A stretch of 64,000 nucleotides of DNA from Sialis fuliginosa (GCA_961205875.1 OY540810.1:4712001-4776000), one strand, 5' to 3'. Positions 11,616-24,276 are shown, counted from the stretch's first letter. Notes: a model not told the origin generated them from the sequence alone. Translations and numbers: made by a program.

Positions 11616-12616
11616 TATTTCAACTTTCAATAAAAATGAAGAATGTTAGAGATCAAGGGAAGATTACCCAAATTACCCTAAAAATTTGGTGTCTACCCTG
11701 CTGCAAATAGATTTTTTTTGTCGGCCAATGTAATTCATATAAAGTTTTTGTTTTGTTGCACAATGAGTTCATGAATTTCATTAACCCCTTTTATAGCATT
11801 CATTATCTTTCGGATAAATTAAAAAGTTAACTCAAAGTTTAGGAATTTTTCAAATGCATCTACCTTAGAACGTTCGATTGAATAAGCTTTTAATTAATTA
11901 AAAAAATTAACTGACAAGTGCCAGTCGAAATTGTATCCAGTATCGTAAATAAAAACCTTTAGCTTGTTGATGATTCTATAAATATTCTTTTGTTTTTGAT
12001 TTCGGTATGGAACACTAAAATTGACCTTAAGGGCAAAAATGTTCCCCGCCACTGATCCAGACTACAGTTTACTACAGAGATCAAAAAGAAGACATGCATC
12101 CAGAAACGTAATCTAATTTAAAATATTGTAAAAGTGTACCATAAGGAACAATATAAAGATTTATTTGAAAATATAAAGAAATAATCAGATAGAAGGATAA
12201 CAAATACTGAATTCTAGTATTTGTAGCAATAATTATGGCTACATGATGACAACATATAAAACTGTAAATGTGTAAATAAGAATAGAGCACAATGAAACAT
12301 ATGTATCTGTCTTTATTTAAAATTACATACGATATCTAACATTTATATCGATGATGAATATTTCCTTTGTTTGATTATCTTAATGGAAACCGAAGGTGAT
12401 GTTTTTGACACAAACCTAAATTAACCTACATTGTTTTTGAGCTTATCAGTTATACTGTGTTTAGTTATAGCTTTCTGCAATGTCCATACGTTGAATTTAA
12501 CGTTTGCTTATATATGTATAATAACATGTTGTTTTATTTCCATTAAACTGAGAACATGATACATGTAATAATAAAGATGTTTCATAATTCAAATTTTATT
12601 AATATTGCATCAAATA
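11616..12616. other. AT-rich non-coding DNA
   Basis: A 69-codon frame at 12081-12290 on the minus strand is low-complexity and unsupported. No repeat family is recognised. Confidence 0.5.
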
Positions 12617-12906
12617 AGGTAATGGCGCCAGTTATGGCCGCTATAAGAGCAGGGTTTACTGTTTTTGTGATTGACGGACTTCTTTTTTGTAATTTTCATG
12701 AACTCATATAACTAATAAAACAAGCAACTTTTTATTTAATCAATTTAATTACCAGTCAGCAAATAAAGTTTATTTTTTAAATTATAAGTTTTTATTTTGT
12801 TCGTGTTTTTTCCAGTAATGGATAAAGTATAACCAGTAATGAGCACGCAGTGATGGACACTTGCTAATGATTACAAAATGATAAATGCTATGACACAAAA
12901 GATAAT
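12617..12906 (+). mobile_element. MITE family A, copy 4 (left half)
   Basis: Begins AGGTAATGGCGCCAGTTATG after AAATA and follows the family through GATTGACGGACTTC, CCAGTAATGGATAAAG and AGCACGCAGTGATGGACAC, then breaks at ACACAAAAGATA. The right half is absent. Confidence 0.8.
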
Positions 12907-12983
12907 GTTTTTTCCATTGTATTCAAACTTATATCTTTTAATATTATGTCATTTTAGATACGAATATTGTTTGAAAAAATATG

Positions 12984-13165
12984 TGTCAAGTAAATATACA
13001 GTGATTCCTCGTGCTAAATTCACCAAAAGTAATTTGTCTTGACCTGAAACGAAATGATCAAGTTAAAATTTTGAAATCGATGAACAATTTTTTTCTTCTC
13101 ATTTTAAAACGATCACAAAGTTTCTCGTATCTTCGATACGGCGAGGAAGCAAATTTATTAACATA
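12984..13165 (+). repeat. Dispersed repeat family B, fragment
   Basis: GTGATTCCTCGTGCTAAATT at 12999 recurs at 17116-17135 with one change, and ACGATCACAAAGTTTCTCGT followed by ATCTTCGATACGGCGAGGAA matches 44446-44475. The middle family portion is missing. A 66-codon frame through it is not a gene. Confidence 0.6.
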
Positions 13166-13660
13166 TAATTTAAACAAAATGTTTAATACAAGAAAACTAT
13201 TAAATATTTAAAACCTTTACACGTAAACATTAAAACAATATACTATTTAAATTCATTGCACTATCAGCAATACTGACCATGTGACCATGCCGATGACATT
13301 TTATCACGGATTTATTTACTGCAAACAAGCTTTATCAAATCAGAGCAGTACAATAAATATACATTGATGTATACACAGACATAGGTACTATCATGTACGT
13401 ACATTATCAGTTAACACAAATGTTCAATAGAGTTGTCAATAGAATTTAAACATAAATGATTAATTATATATGTTATAAACTAGATTAGCTTTATCTTGGC
13501 CGGTCGCTGCGACCCCCGACCTACGCCAGCTGTAAACAATTTATTTACGTCACAGAAACAGTGGTTTCAAAATATACTCTTACATTTTTAATAGACATTT
13601 TTGTATGCGTTTATTTAATTACTTGCATATTGATAGACTAACGTCCAGTATTATCAAGTT
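13166..13660. other. AT-rich DNA with small GC-richer island at 13497-13555
   Basis: GGCCGGTCGCTGCGACCCCC, followed by CCAGCTGTAAACAATTTATT and TACGTCA, stands out from its surroundings. It contains a CAGCTG E-box and a TGTAAACA forkhead-type word. This is compatible with a conserved enhancer fragment; no transposon similarity is recognised. Confidence 0.3.
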
Positions 13661-13664
13661 TAAC

Positions 13665-14455
13665 TATAACGCCCCTCCCTATTACTACAAAATTTAAAAT
13701 TATATTGTTGACTTTAGTATTTTTCGTTGGTAGTCCCACCAAATCCTCGTTACCAAATTTTTTTCAGATTTTATGAGCCAGTAGTTACCGAGCTAGAGAC
13801 AGGGTGGACAAAATAAAGTACTGCTTTTAGCCCTCTAGAGGTGACATTTTTGAGTTAGAAAAAGAAATAAAAATATGGTCATATTCTACTGATTAATATG
13901 TACATTTTGACACCCCACATACCTAGATATGAAAATAAAAATTAAAAATTCTATGACACCTCTTCCTGTTATTCCAAAATTTTAAATGCTTATTTTAGTA
14001 TTTGTCGTTGGTAGTCCCACCAAAGCCTCGTTACCAAATTTTTTAAAGATTTTTTGAGCTAGAAGTTACAGAGTTTGAGGGGGGAGGCAAAATAAAATAC
14101 TGCCTTTAACCCCATACAGGCGCTATTTTTGTGTTAGAAAAAAATAAAAAAATAGGGTCAAATTCTACTGATTGAGATCTACTTTTTACCCCACATGTCT
14201 TGGCATACAACTTTATTATTTTTTTATTTTTATTTTTTACCTAACTTTAGCTCCTTAAAGCCCCCCCCCCCTGAAAAATTATTTTTTGAATATATTTGAA
14301 CATCTTTTACTAGAGGGTGTCATTTTTACATGTTCAGTAGAAATTTCAAGTTTCTAGCTTATGTATATAGTTTACGAGTTATTTAGCTTTGAGTGAAAAG
14401 GACGGACGGACGACAAAGTAAGATTAATAGGGTTTCTTCGGAACCTTAAAAAGAA
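13665..14455 (+). repeat. Dispersed repeat family C, copy 1 with internal duplication
   Basis: Two direct units about 281 bp apart share CGTTGGTAGTCCCACCAAA (13727 and 14008), followed by CCTCGTTACCAAATTTTTT, a GAGCYAGWAGTTACMGAG block and ATTCTACTGATT. The 3' part has GTTCAGTAGAAATTTCAAGT, a GACGGACGGACG run and ends CGGAACCTTAAAAAG. The family recurs reversed at 17635-17896, in part at 50941-51205, and probably at 55339-56007. Its ends (AGGGTTCCG ... CGGAACCYTAAAA) are inverted. Non-coding and non-autonomous; superfamily uncertain. Confidence 0.7.
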
Positions 14456-14994
14456 AAAAAATCATCAAGACCCAGCATGATAAGTATTAAATTAAAGAAC
14501 TTCTAAAGAAGATTTCAAAAAAATATGTAAACTAATGTTGTAGAAAAAAATTAATAAAAAAAATTATTATACTTAATGAAACTGATTTGATTGCAAATGT
14601 TAAATATTTTACCTATCTAATACCCAGAGCTTTAAAAACAGCTGCCGGAACTCACTTTTTGTCAAGCTTTTTACTAAAGAAAATTATATTCAAATATCAT
14701 TTATATTAAATATAAAGCAGCTTTTCTTATGCCACGAAAAAAAGGTGCCGGAACGCCGTTCCACCGCGTTACATTATAAAAAAAACCTTGCTAATATTTA
14801 ACAATACTGAAGTATATAAAACATGAATACAAAAAAAATCGGCTCGTGTATATTATTTTTATAAATCTACCACAAAAATCTGATCATTATATATATTCAC
14901 ATACGTACAAACCAAACAACGAAACCTTTATGACAAAACAGAAATAAAGAAATACAACAGTCACAAAAAATGTATTTATAGAAAAGCACGTCTG
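14456..14994. other. AT-rich DNA with hAT-like scrap
   Basis: GGTGCCGGAACGCCGTTCCA at 14744-14763, with CTGCCGGAAC at 14642-14651, resembles ends of non-autonomous hAT elements. No matching partner or target duplication was found. Confidence 0.3.
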
Positions 14995-15210
14995 GTTCTG
15001 ATGGCTGCCACGAGAGGGAACCACTGTCGTCGCGATCTAGTAGACATTGGTAGGGGGGTTACGGCTCAGCCCTGTATGTATGGTAACGGTGAAGGCCGCG
15101 GGCCATGGCATAGTGGGAGGGGGGAGGGGGGGGGGGGGCGAAATAGGGACGGTCACGTTTTGGTGGCTTGCCGGATCACACAGAAACAGCTGGGTTTTAG
15201 TGTGTGCTGA
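14990..15210. other. GC-rich block with G-quadruplex-prone tract
   Basis: A 220-bp GC-rich patch contains a G-rich run at 15114-15139 (GGGAGGGGGGAGGGG then about 14 G). Two overlapping plus-strand frames (15001-15210, 15047-15241) are glycine/arginine-rich because of composition. Neither has a recognisable domain. It could be a CpG-rich regulatory island or an untranslated exon; transposon origin is also possible. Confidence 0.35.
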
Positions 15211-17100
15211 ATTAAATATTTCAACTTACAAAACAGTATAAATATAGTAGATATAATAATAAAATATGATTCATGTGCGCTTTTTTTAAGACAGTTAATA
15301 AGAATTACTTACAATGTAAACATAAATCAAAATTATGTGTTCAGTATATCTAGGATAGATGTAGGCCCGGGCCATGTCAGAGCATTTTTTTCGGGTTTGA
15401 ATTACATTTCGATGATAATAAATGTAACTTTCAATAATTAAAATTTCTAGAAAAATTCCATATTATTAATTTTCTTTTATTTTTAAAATAAAAACGCGAA
15501 ATAAACTATTTAATAAAACGATTAAAAATAAAATGTTTAAAAATCATTATTTTAAATCGATAAATTCAATTTAATATGTCATATTTATACCGATATAAGT
15601 AGATTGAAATATGCATAAAATCGTGCGAAGAGTGTAAAATAGAGTAACAGAGAGTAAAATAATTTAATTCAAGAGCGGGAGTGCTCGTTACACTTTTTCC
15701 ATAGCCGTTTGTAATTAAACGTGAGTAAAAAAAAAATGAATACGTGAGCGTGCGTGATCATGACTATAAATTACTCACGCACCTAGCTCTATCTGGGATT
15801 TACAACGTAAGCCACATATTATTGATCATTATTAGTTTATTGGTATATTCAATAGGGTAACAAATGTGCAATTAGTTAATATACAAATTAAAATCAATTT
15901 AAAATAATCATACACATATGCAATATTTATTTCTTCTTGGAATTTAAACATATTTACGTATTTAAACTTGAATGGACAAGTCAAAAATTGTTATTATTAA
16001 ACAAAATTAATTGTTAATTATTTACATCAAACATATAACAGGAAGTGGCGTAATCACTGACCCTTGTATTTGCTTATTTTTAGAATTAATAAAAATCTCA
16101 CCAATAAAAATTCTTGTCAAAGATAAAAATAATTAGCAACATTCGTTATGAGATAAAAATATTTTATCAATATTAATAAAATTAATGTATGGTTTAATTT
16201 ATTGCTGTAGAATATTTAAAAATAATGATGAGTTTAAATAACGTTTATTATTTATATATTTTAATTGATGTTTTCAAATATTGCGGGAAAAAAATAAAAA
16301 CGTTCATTCAATGTAACAAATAAATTGAATATTAAAAATTCTCATTGAAGTTTGCAGATTGTAACATATACCCGTATATATTTTAAATGTTGAAAAACTG
16401 AAATCCAGTCAGATTAAACAGAATCAATAATTATTATTAAAGTAAAAAATATATTTTTAATGATTGATTTGATAAAATATTCGTCTGATCAAAATATGTA
16501 TAAAACTTTAATATGACAAACTACAAAGCATTTACTACACTCATTGTCAGTACATATAGTATCTCGAGATCTTTATACTCACTACAATTCTTCAATTGCT
16601 CTAACGTTCCAACACGCTTTCCTGAGGAATCAAAATACATATAATGTCGCAATTCAACCAATTCGCATTACATTCATCAGCTCTTGCAAATCGGTAACGT
16701 TTTCCATCCGCACAACAAAGAGTACTTTCCAACATTGAAATATTTTGCTTTTATAAACATATAATTACATTTCGTGATGTTGAACGTGTACCGTCATCCT
16801 TTGACAATGTTTGTAACTATGTAAATGTCAATAAGGATTGTGCAATTTCCATCAGCTAATAATACATGTATTATATTTTAACATGTTTCGTATTATGGTA
16901 ACTTAAAGTGATTGCTAATAACGTTAAGTGAAAATACCTAGATATCAACAGATGGTAGGTGTATAATGTTATACCTTTCGGATATTTTATATTGACATAT
17001 TCTTGACTGAAAATGTAATGAGAAATGCAAAACTGCTGTGGTTAAATATACAGTTTTTAATTAATATTCCAGGAAATTTAACATAAGTCAACAAAACATC
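15211..17100. other. AT-rich non-coding DNA
   Basis: Nearly 1.9 kb with no recognisable repeat family, gene or RNA. GGCCCGGGCC at 15364-15373 is an isolated GC palindrome. The 64-codon frame at 16544-16738 has no domain. Confidence 0.5.
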
Positions 17101-17580
17101 TGCCAAGTAAATGCACAGTGCTTCCTCGTGCTAAATTCACCAAAGGTAGTTAATTATTGAACAATTTAAATACAAATCGATAGTGTTGAGATCAATTACC
17201 TGGAATTGGTTAACCATTTAATTTTAATACAATTTTATAAAAAAAATATTAGTTTAAAAGACGTATCTGATTATTTTTTCGTATATTTTTAATTTTTTGA
17301 CAAATGTCAAAATGACATTTAAAACGTCATAATGACATTTTATGTCCAAGCAAATATCAATTTAGAAAAACAAAACACAAATTAAAATAAATTAAGATAA
17401 ATCTTTGTAAGGGAATATTTTACAACAAACGTTGTATATTATAGGATATTTAATGCTCTACAAAAAATATTCTATAAAATTTTCACGTAACATGTGTCGT
17501 TCTTGAGATATCTTGAAAAAATAAATATTTTGGGATGTCACCCCTCCCCCTTACACACGATTTTGAAATGTAAAAAAATA
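17101..17580 (+). repeat. Dispersed repeat family B, copy 2 (broken)
   Basis: Holds the family 5' block (CAGTGCTTCCTCGTGCTAAA, 17116) and, after an unrelated 290 bp, the block TTTAATGCTCTACAAAAAAT through TCGTTCTTGAGATATCTTG and CCCCTCCCCCTTACACACGA. It is the reverse complement of 9528-9640. It then switches into family C at about 17635, so one repeat seems inserted in or fused to the other. Confidence 0.6.
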
Positions 17581-17634
17581 TATAACCAAGTCAAATATAT
17601 AACCAAACCAGGGACAAATATGTCCCTTGTACGT

Positions 17635-17896
17635 AAAAGGGTTACAGCACATAGATCTCAATTAGTAGAATATGAACCTATTTTTTTAACTCAAAAATAG
17701 CATCTGCAAGGGGCTCCAAGCAGTAATTATTCTGTCCACCCTCCTCTAAATCGGTAACTACTAGCTCAAAAAATCTGAAAAAATGGTAACGGAGTGAAAT
17801 GTTGATCGCAATTAGTAGAATATGACCATATTTTTTAATTTTTTTCTAACTTAAAAATGGCGCCTGTAAGGCGTAGTACGTACTTCGGAACCCTAA
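17635..17896 (-). repeat. Dispersed repeat family C, copy 2 (reversed)
   Basis: Read on the minus strand it starts AGGGTTCCGAAGTACG and contains ATGGTCATATTCTACTAATT twice with small changes, plus GAGCTAGTAGTTACCGAT and AGGGTGGACAGAATAA, matching 13780-13900. The internal duplication mirrors that of copy 1, so the duplicated form is probably ancestral to both. Confidence 0.65.
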
Positions 17897-20020
17897 TGGC
17901 ATACACCCGTGTATGTCTAGACCGATTTTTTGTAAAGTTATTTGGGTTTATGTTATTTTATAAAATTACCTATTTAATTTAAAAAGTTGCACAAATGTCG
18001 CTATAAATGTATTTAAAAATATGTAAATGTACGTATAAGTCATCTGCAATACACCAGTAATTTGAAAAACAAATGAACAAATAAGCTTCGATATAATGGT
18101 TTCTATAAACCTGTCAGAAACAAACTTTTTTACATACAAAATTAATAAAACACAATCAGTAATATCCTGAATTAATGGAGCTAAATTATAAGTAGCTATA
18201 GAATTCCAATACAAAAAAAACAAAACAGAAACTAATTATTATATTGTATACAAAGAATGCCGATACAATATACTTCATACGTAGCGAAAAATAATTACAA
18301 AATACATTTTAATTATAATATTATTGTAACAAGAGTTAATTTCCTCCAAACAACGTCTGCACTGCGAGATTTATAAATGTAAACGTTTTGTCTTTGTACA
18401 AACAATGTACAAAATGTAATCAGAACATCATAACCCGTGTGAGTTTGTATTTTCCAGGTAGATTATAAAGGTGAATCCAGCACAATATAGATTTTCAGAG
18501 CTTTGCGAAGGATAATGATATATATAAATAAATATATACACACAGAAGAACAATACTGCTATTGCATTTTATATATTACGTGGATTTATTTCTTACCAAG
18601 TGTACACAGATATGTATATAGCAAGTACAAGCAAGCGATAGCTATTGTAAGCCATAAAACTAAAATACGCTTCAGATGTTGTGTTACAACTTTCATGTAA
18701 GTAAACATTGATGTAGTTTCATTTTATAGGATCGGTGAAAGACGTGCTTTTGATGATAGTCAATGAATGATGCACATAATATGAGTTGTGTATAAGACAG
18801 AGGTTACACTATCAATCTGCTTCTAACAATATCTACGTCAAAAATTAAAAAATCGAAAAAAAAATTATTTAAATATAAAATGCATCCTGTTTAAATTTTT
18901 ATGTGTATTTATGTTATAAATATGACTAAACACTAAAATTATAAATATTTATAGGTTACAAACATGATTTTACTATTTTTTTGCTAGCAAAACTTTTATT
19001 CATTCTACCGTAGGATCTCTTGATAGCTCCTATTTGATATGCAAACCTTCAAATTAAAAAAAATTGGAATAAATAGATTCGTCATAAAATTTAGAATAAT
19101 AAGCAATCAACTATTTTTTATTAAATTTTATATTTTCCGTGTAATTGGATGTAAAAATCAAAGAATATTAGACGATAATAAAAAAATGGTGTCCGCGCGA
19201 TTCTTTTTTGTTTTATAAAGAAGGACTGCATCGAGATGGGAATATGAAATTCAGTATTATTGTACATCAAACTCTCCTCTTCAAAATCAGAAGTAAATGT
19301 GTTATACAATACATTAAATAAAAACTACTAACTATAGTTTCCATAGGAAGAATTTCACATGTTTATAAAAACTTTTTGGTTCATATAACTTCTTCGATTA
19401 ACATTTGGCACTCTAGTTCTGAATCACTCTATATATTTTACTTCTATGTATATGTTGATAGTTATGTTCATAAAAAGAACATTTAAAACAGTAGTAAATA
19501 AAAAGTTATTACAATTTTTTAGTATGCAATATTACATAATATGTATGTAGATAGTGAAAAAGCACGCCACAAGAAGATATTACAGTTTGCGAAGAACATT
19601 TCGTAGCAACTCCATTGCAAAATATGTTCTGTGAAGCCAACGTATGGTTTGATATAGAATATATTGTAATTTTATGTGCAGCACAAAATTCTTGTCTAGT
19701 GCAGGTTTCACAGACATATGTGTATATGATCATAGTTGTAAAAGTGGATAATTTGATTTTACATGGTCGGGTGAATCAACGCTGTCTGTGGTGAATGATT
19801 TATTTCTGTTTTCATTGGAGCACATACAGTTGAATGAAAATAAAATAAAACGAGAATCATAACAATTTTATTTATTTGAAAAACTACTTTTCACAGCAGT
19901 GCCGGATTTACTCTACTAATTCAAATTCTACTAATGTAGACAACCCAGCGTTACACATAAAAAATGGATGGTTGAACGGACTAAAAAACAATACAAAATT
20001 CAATTTGCCATATTCTTACG
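17897..20020. other. AT-rich non-coding DNA
   Basis: Two kilobases without recognisable repeats. Frames at 17966-18223 (minus), 18503-18700, 19121-19309 and 19509-19733 are short, hydrophobic or low-complexity, and unsupported. Confidence 0.5.
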
Positions 20021-20905
20021 AAAGGCTGTAGCCGGGTAAGCATGCAAAACATGCCTTTACATGGATTTGGCTGATTATTTTTTTGGAAGTCACATTCTAT
20101 TAAACATTCAACCTGACCAAATATTAGCTTCCAAAAATTTATAGTTTTCGAAAAAAAAATTTTTTTTGAAAATAAAAAATTTTTTTTTTTTTAATAATCT
20201 GTCAGTCGAATTTGATGGTGCTTGAAATATATTATAGAGGTACTTATGACTCATCAGAGGTAATTTTATTATGATCCTCTGTACATAATAAACCAGAAAA
20301 ATTTTTTTATAAAATTTAAAAAATCAAAAAAGACCATGTTGTCTTCGGAGGGCAATCACAATTTTTTTATATATTATACCTTGTATGTACCCAAACAACA
20401 TTTCAAAATCCCAAATTGATACAAAGGGTATAACATACTCGTATAAATTCGCATGCGGTCGTATCGGAGTGGCGCGAGCGTGGCGCGGGCGAGTTCAAGT
20501 GTCTTAATACTTTTAAAATATCTCTAATTTGTTGCTAAACAGGACTGGGCTAGCCCAGAGGCATATCGAAAATTTGACGGGGCCACAACATGGTCTTTTT
20601 TGATTTTTTAAATTTTATTAATTTTTTTTCTGGTTTATTATGTACAGAGGATCATAATAAAATTACCTCTGATGAGTCATAAGTACCTCTATAATATATT
20701 TCAAGCACCATCAAATTCAACCGACAGATTATTAAAAAAAAATTTTTTTTTGAAAATCAAAACAAATTTTTTTTTCGAAAACTATAAATTTTTGGAAGTT
20801 AATATTTGGTCAGGTTGAATGTTTAATAGAATGTGACTTCCAAAAAAATAATCAGCCAAATCCATGTAAAGGCATGTTTTGCATGCTTACCGGGCTACAG
20901 CCTTT
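20021..20905. mobile_element. Foldback element with about 320-bp inverted arms
   Basis: The left arm 20021-20340 starts AAAGGCTGTAGCCGGGTAAG and ends AGACCATGTT. The right arm 20587-20905 is its reverse complement, starting AACATGGTCT and ending GGGCTACAGCCTTT. The arms look well over 90 percent alike, differing mostly in homopolymer length. The 246-bp spacer includes a CG-rich patch, GTGGCGCGAGCGTGGCGCGG (20470-20489). No coding frame and no clear target duplication. A transcript through it would form a very long hairpin. Confidence 0.85.
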
Positions 20906-22572
20906 GACAGGTATTTTTTTTTAGATACTTAAGCGATATAGTGGGATAAGCGTCCCCACATTGTCGGGCCCCCAATTTTTTAAATCTGTCACTAGGGTCA
21001 CTATATTTGATGTAACTCAGGGCTCCGCAATATCTAAAGGCACAGTTTTCGACGTATCATTTCACAAATATTATTATATATGATATCTTATAATTATTAT
21101 GGATGCGTTCCAAAACCATTAATTTTTTATAGGTATAAAATTAATTAAGGTTGGTAAAATTTTTAAGCTAAATAGTAGTTTCTGCTACAATCCGCTTAGG
21201 TGTCGGTTATTTGTTATGACATCAACTAACTGTAATTTTACGATGAAAGATTCATTTAATGGATCTAATTATTTTTTGCATGCTCAGCAATCTAAAAAAT
21301 AATTATTTCATAATTCATATATAATAATAACAATAATATAAGTAGTTTTTTCCGCAAGTTTTGCATAATTTTGATAAACAGAAATCTAAAAAAAATCTTC
21401 GTCAAACAATTTCAAATGTATCTCAGACATTTGTGATATGAGGTGATTTTTAAAGTAATACCTAACTGATAACTGAATATTACCCAAGAATTTATTTTGC
21501 AAAAATATTTATTTATTTGCAGTAATTACTATTTATTGAGCAAAATTCATTGAAAATAATAAGCTGGTCCCACCCTGTTATGTACATATGTGAGATGAAT
21601 AACTTTACAATCTCCGAAGGAACAACCAGTAATGAATGATTGAAAGTATTATTTTCGTAAATATAATATTGGTATATGTAACAATTTTTTCCATATTCCA
21701 TCACGTTGGAATAACATCAATAATGAAAAAACAGAACATTCTATCAGATCATTTCCAATAACACAATTTCCAAGTTAAACAGCATTACTACAATAACAAC
21801 CAGTCATGAAAACACTGGTGTATATTTCTCTATACACACTTCATATCTTCTGCAGAAGAACACGCATTAAATTCCTGGCAACAGCAACGAGTTTACTCTT
21901 CCTACGGGACGTCGTTATCCGAGAGAGCCAAAGGAAACAAGTTATAAAAATATCTATATAAAGAAATTATTTTTCACAAGTTTTATGAACGATTCGTATA
22001 ACCGGATTATGTTTATGTGTTTTTCCGGTATGTGTCTCCGGAATATTCACGCAAACAACAATACCGGAAATACCTGTGTGGCTCAGAGTTGCAGCTAGTT
22101 AATTTAGCGGTTGGATGGTTGTCAAAACTTTTATATCTTTATTAATACCTATAATAAATGCACTACTAAAATGTAATAACAGTTTCGTTAAAATCTTAAA
22201 ATAACTTTTATTCTAAAAATGAAATACATTTTATGAAGAACTGATATACATATTTATAATATTCCTACTTCCAATTAATTTAATTGTTTTGGAATGCATG
22301 CTGAGAATGTACCTATGTATATGTATTTTAAAATAACGATATGTATACTTATTATTTTATATTTAGGATTAATTTTGATCTGGATAAAAACCTATTATTG
22401 AAAACGATCTCATTACTTGAAATGGATGTTTACTTTTGTCAATTTTGGAATTTTACGAATGATTTTTAAAACGGGGTAAACAAAAAAATGTTTTTAGTCT
22501 TATTCATTTTTCCTTTATTAGTTAGTCAGAATGGTTAGTTTTATTAAATTAAAAATATGTACATTGTATAAC
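20906..22572. other. AT-rich DNA, small GC-richer scrap near 20955-21030
   Basis: GTCGGGCCCCCAATTTTT and a CAGGGCTCCGCA word (21018-21029) look like hAT-end debris without a partner. The rest shows nothing recognisable. Confidence 0.4.
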
Positions 22573-22760
22573 GTACCCCTATAGGAAATTACAAAAGGCC
22601 ACGGTTGGCCTAGGCTTGCGTCAATGCTAGCCAACAAATTGTCGTAGCAAGGTTGGCCCAGAGTTGGCCCAATATTGGGTAAAGAATAGTTGACCGAAGC
22701 TCGATATTTGAAGGTTGGTGTATACTGAGACCTGATTAATTTAATGGCGTAACATTTCTT
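22573..22760 (-). repeat. TTGGCC-rich dispersed repeat, copy 1
   Basis: Contains CAAGGTTGGCCCAGAGTTGG then CCCAATATTGGGTAAAGAAT and GACCGAAGCTCGATATTTGA. The same order, diverged, occurs at 46135-46385. Dispersed insect repeats built of TTGGCCCAA words are common. The minus-strand frame across it shares peptide pieces (LP.I.P.LG) with the second copy because of nucleotide homology. Confidence 0.6.
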
Positions 22761-22987
22761 CAAAATACTGAGAGAGATGCGGTGGTGTTTAGGCTATATC
22801 TATCTCTTTTTCTAAAAAGAATTAAATAGTTGGTCCTGTTTAAATAAAGACAAGTATATCCCAAATCACTTATATAATTTTCTATATGTTAACTTACTTT
22901 CCGTTTTATGTAAATTCCCAAAAAAAAAAATTATAAAAATAATTTGCATCCTCATGTATTTTTTAATTTTCTGTCAACAAAGATTAA

Positions 22988-23315
22988 GGCCGTTTTTCTA
23001 CACACAAAACCGGTGCCATGGCTCTTTTTCCACACACCGGCATTCTCAGTGTCGGTGCAGTTGAGTTCTAGCTGTGGTGATAGAAACATGTCTGCAGTGT
23101 TCAATAAGCGTTACCTTCTTGGGTTATTATACCTCAGAAGGAAGTATATAAATCACAAATATAAAAAAGTATTGGGTACATCCTCTGTTGACTGTAAGGT
23201 ACTTATCCGATTGTCGAGTTCAACGCCGGTGTCGTCACTGGCAAATTAGCTGGACCGGTCTAGGAGGAAAAACTCTGGTTTGATTACATTGCAACCGGCA
23301 CGTGGAAAAACGCCC
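22988..23315. mobile_element. PIF/Harbinger-type MITE with TAA flanks
   Basis: The left end GGCCGTTTTTCTACAC and the right end, as its complement GGGCGTTTTTCCACGT, form an inverted pair. They are bounded on both sides by TAA (22985-22987 and 23316-23318), the TWA 3-bp duplication expected of PIF/Harbinger. At 328 bp it is GC-richer than its surroundings. A 101-codon frame (22944-23249) crosses it; its piece MSAVFNKRYLLGLLYLRRKY recalls the basic leucine-rich start of Harbinger transposases but is too short to assign. Probably an internally deleted derivative. Confidence 0.75.
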
Positions 23316-23318
23316 TAA

Positions 23319-24269
23319 AGCTTTAGGTAAGTAAAATAATAATAATAAAATATTTGCCATTAGACAAAGGTTTTGTTCAAATTTATATTTATCAGAATTT
23401 TTTTGTTTGTTAACTTACTTTCCGAGGCCACTGTATATTCTCAATTGTTACATCACACCGAACAACTGAATATTGTTTTGACGGTTTAATCACTGCGTAA
23501 TTCAGTTTAATTAATATAATTTATTGATGTGTACACATAATTCCAACTTCTATAGAACTTACAAATTATTGATAACGCATTAACATAAAAGCAGTACAAT
23601 GCATTGTACTAAAAAATAATAATCTGCACTATTGCATTCCCCAAAGCAAACTTTGGCAATCCCAACTGGGAACATGAAATAATGTATACACATGTAATGC
23701 ACATACATAAACACAGTAACAGATAATAATATAAATTCGTACTAATTAAACAACGAGCCATTATGTAGACAGAATGTGTATTTGATGTTTCGGGCTCGAA
23801 ATAGAGAGAGCGAGAACGTCGGCTCATAATTTAGCAAAACATACGTTGCTGGAATTCGCCCAAGAACCGCAAAATGTAGAAACGGCTAATATTGTAGCAT
23901 AACAATGCCTAATGGCTACTAGCGATTGTGCACCGTACTTGCACTGTGTACATTAGTGCAAGCACTGGTCAGTGGTCATCTGTGGAAAACTCGGCTAAAT
24001 GAAAAAAATAAATTATATCAGTTACGTTTGGGTTGTATTAGATTAAGATAACGTCTGCTACAATACTAGAGAATTGGAGGGAAAACTTGTTTGGAGTAAC
24101 ATAAGGGTAAACAGAGAAAATAAGAAAATGACGTACTAGCAATAAGTATGACATAAATTTTCAAAGTCGAAATATTGACAAAATTATCTGAGTTAAAAAA
24201 AATGTTTCAAACTGATTAATTGTGGCTGATTAAAACAATTAAATCAGATAATAATTAATTGGTTTAAAA
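23319..24269. other. AT-rich non-coding DNA
   Basis: A GC-neutral patch at 23800-23960 has no recognisable frame or repeat. The minus-strand 72-codon frame (23609-23827) is unsupported. Confidence 0.5.
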
Positions 24270-24276
24270 AAATATT

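Noticed and set aside
15001-15241. Two overlapping Gly/Arg-rich frames as a gene
   Set aside because: The residues follow from the G-rich tract, and no start, splice or domain evidence supports coding.
22944-23249. 101-codon plus-strand frame as a gene
   Set aside because: It begins outside the Harbinger-type MITE and reads through its TIR; at most a piece of it is a transposase relic.
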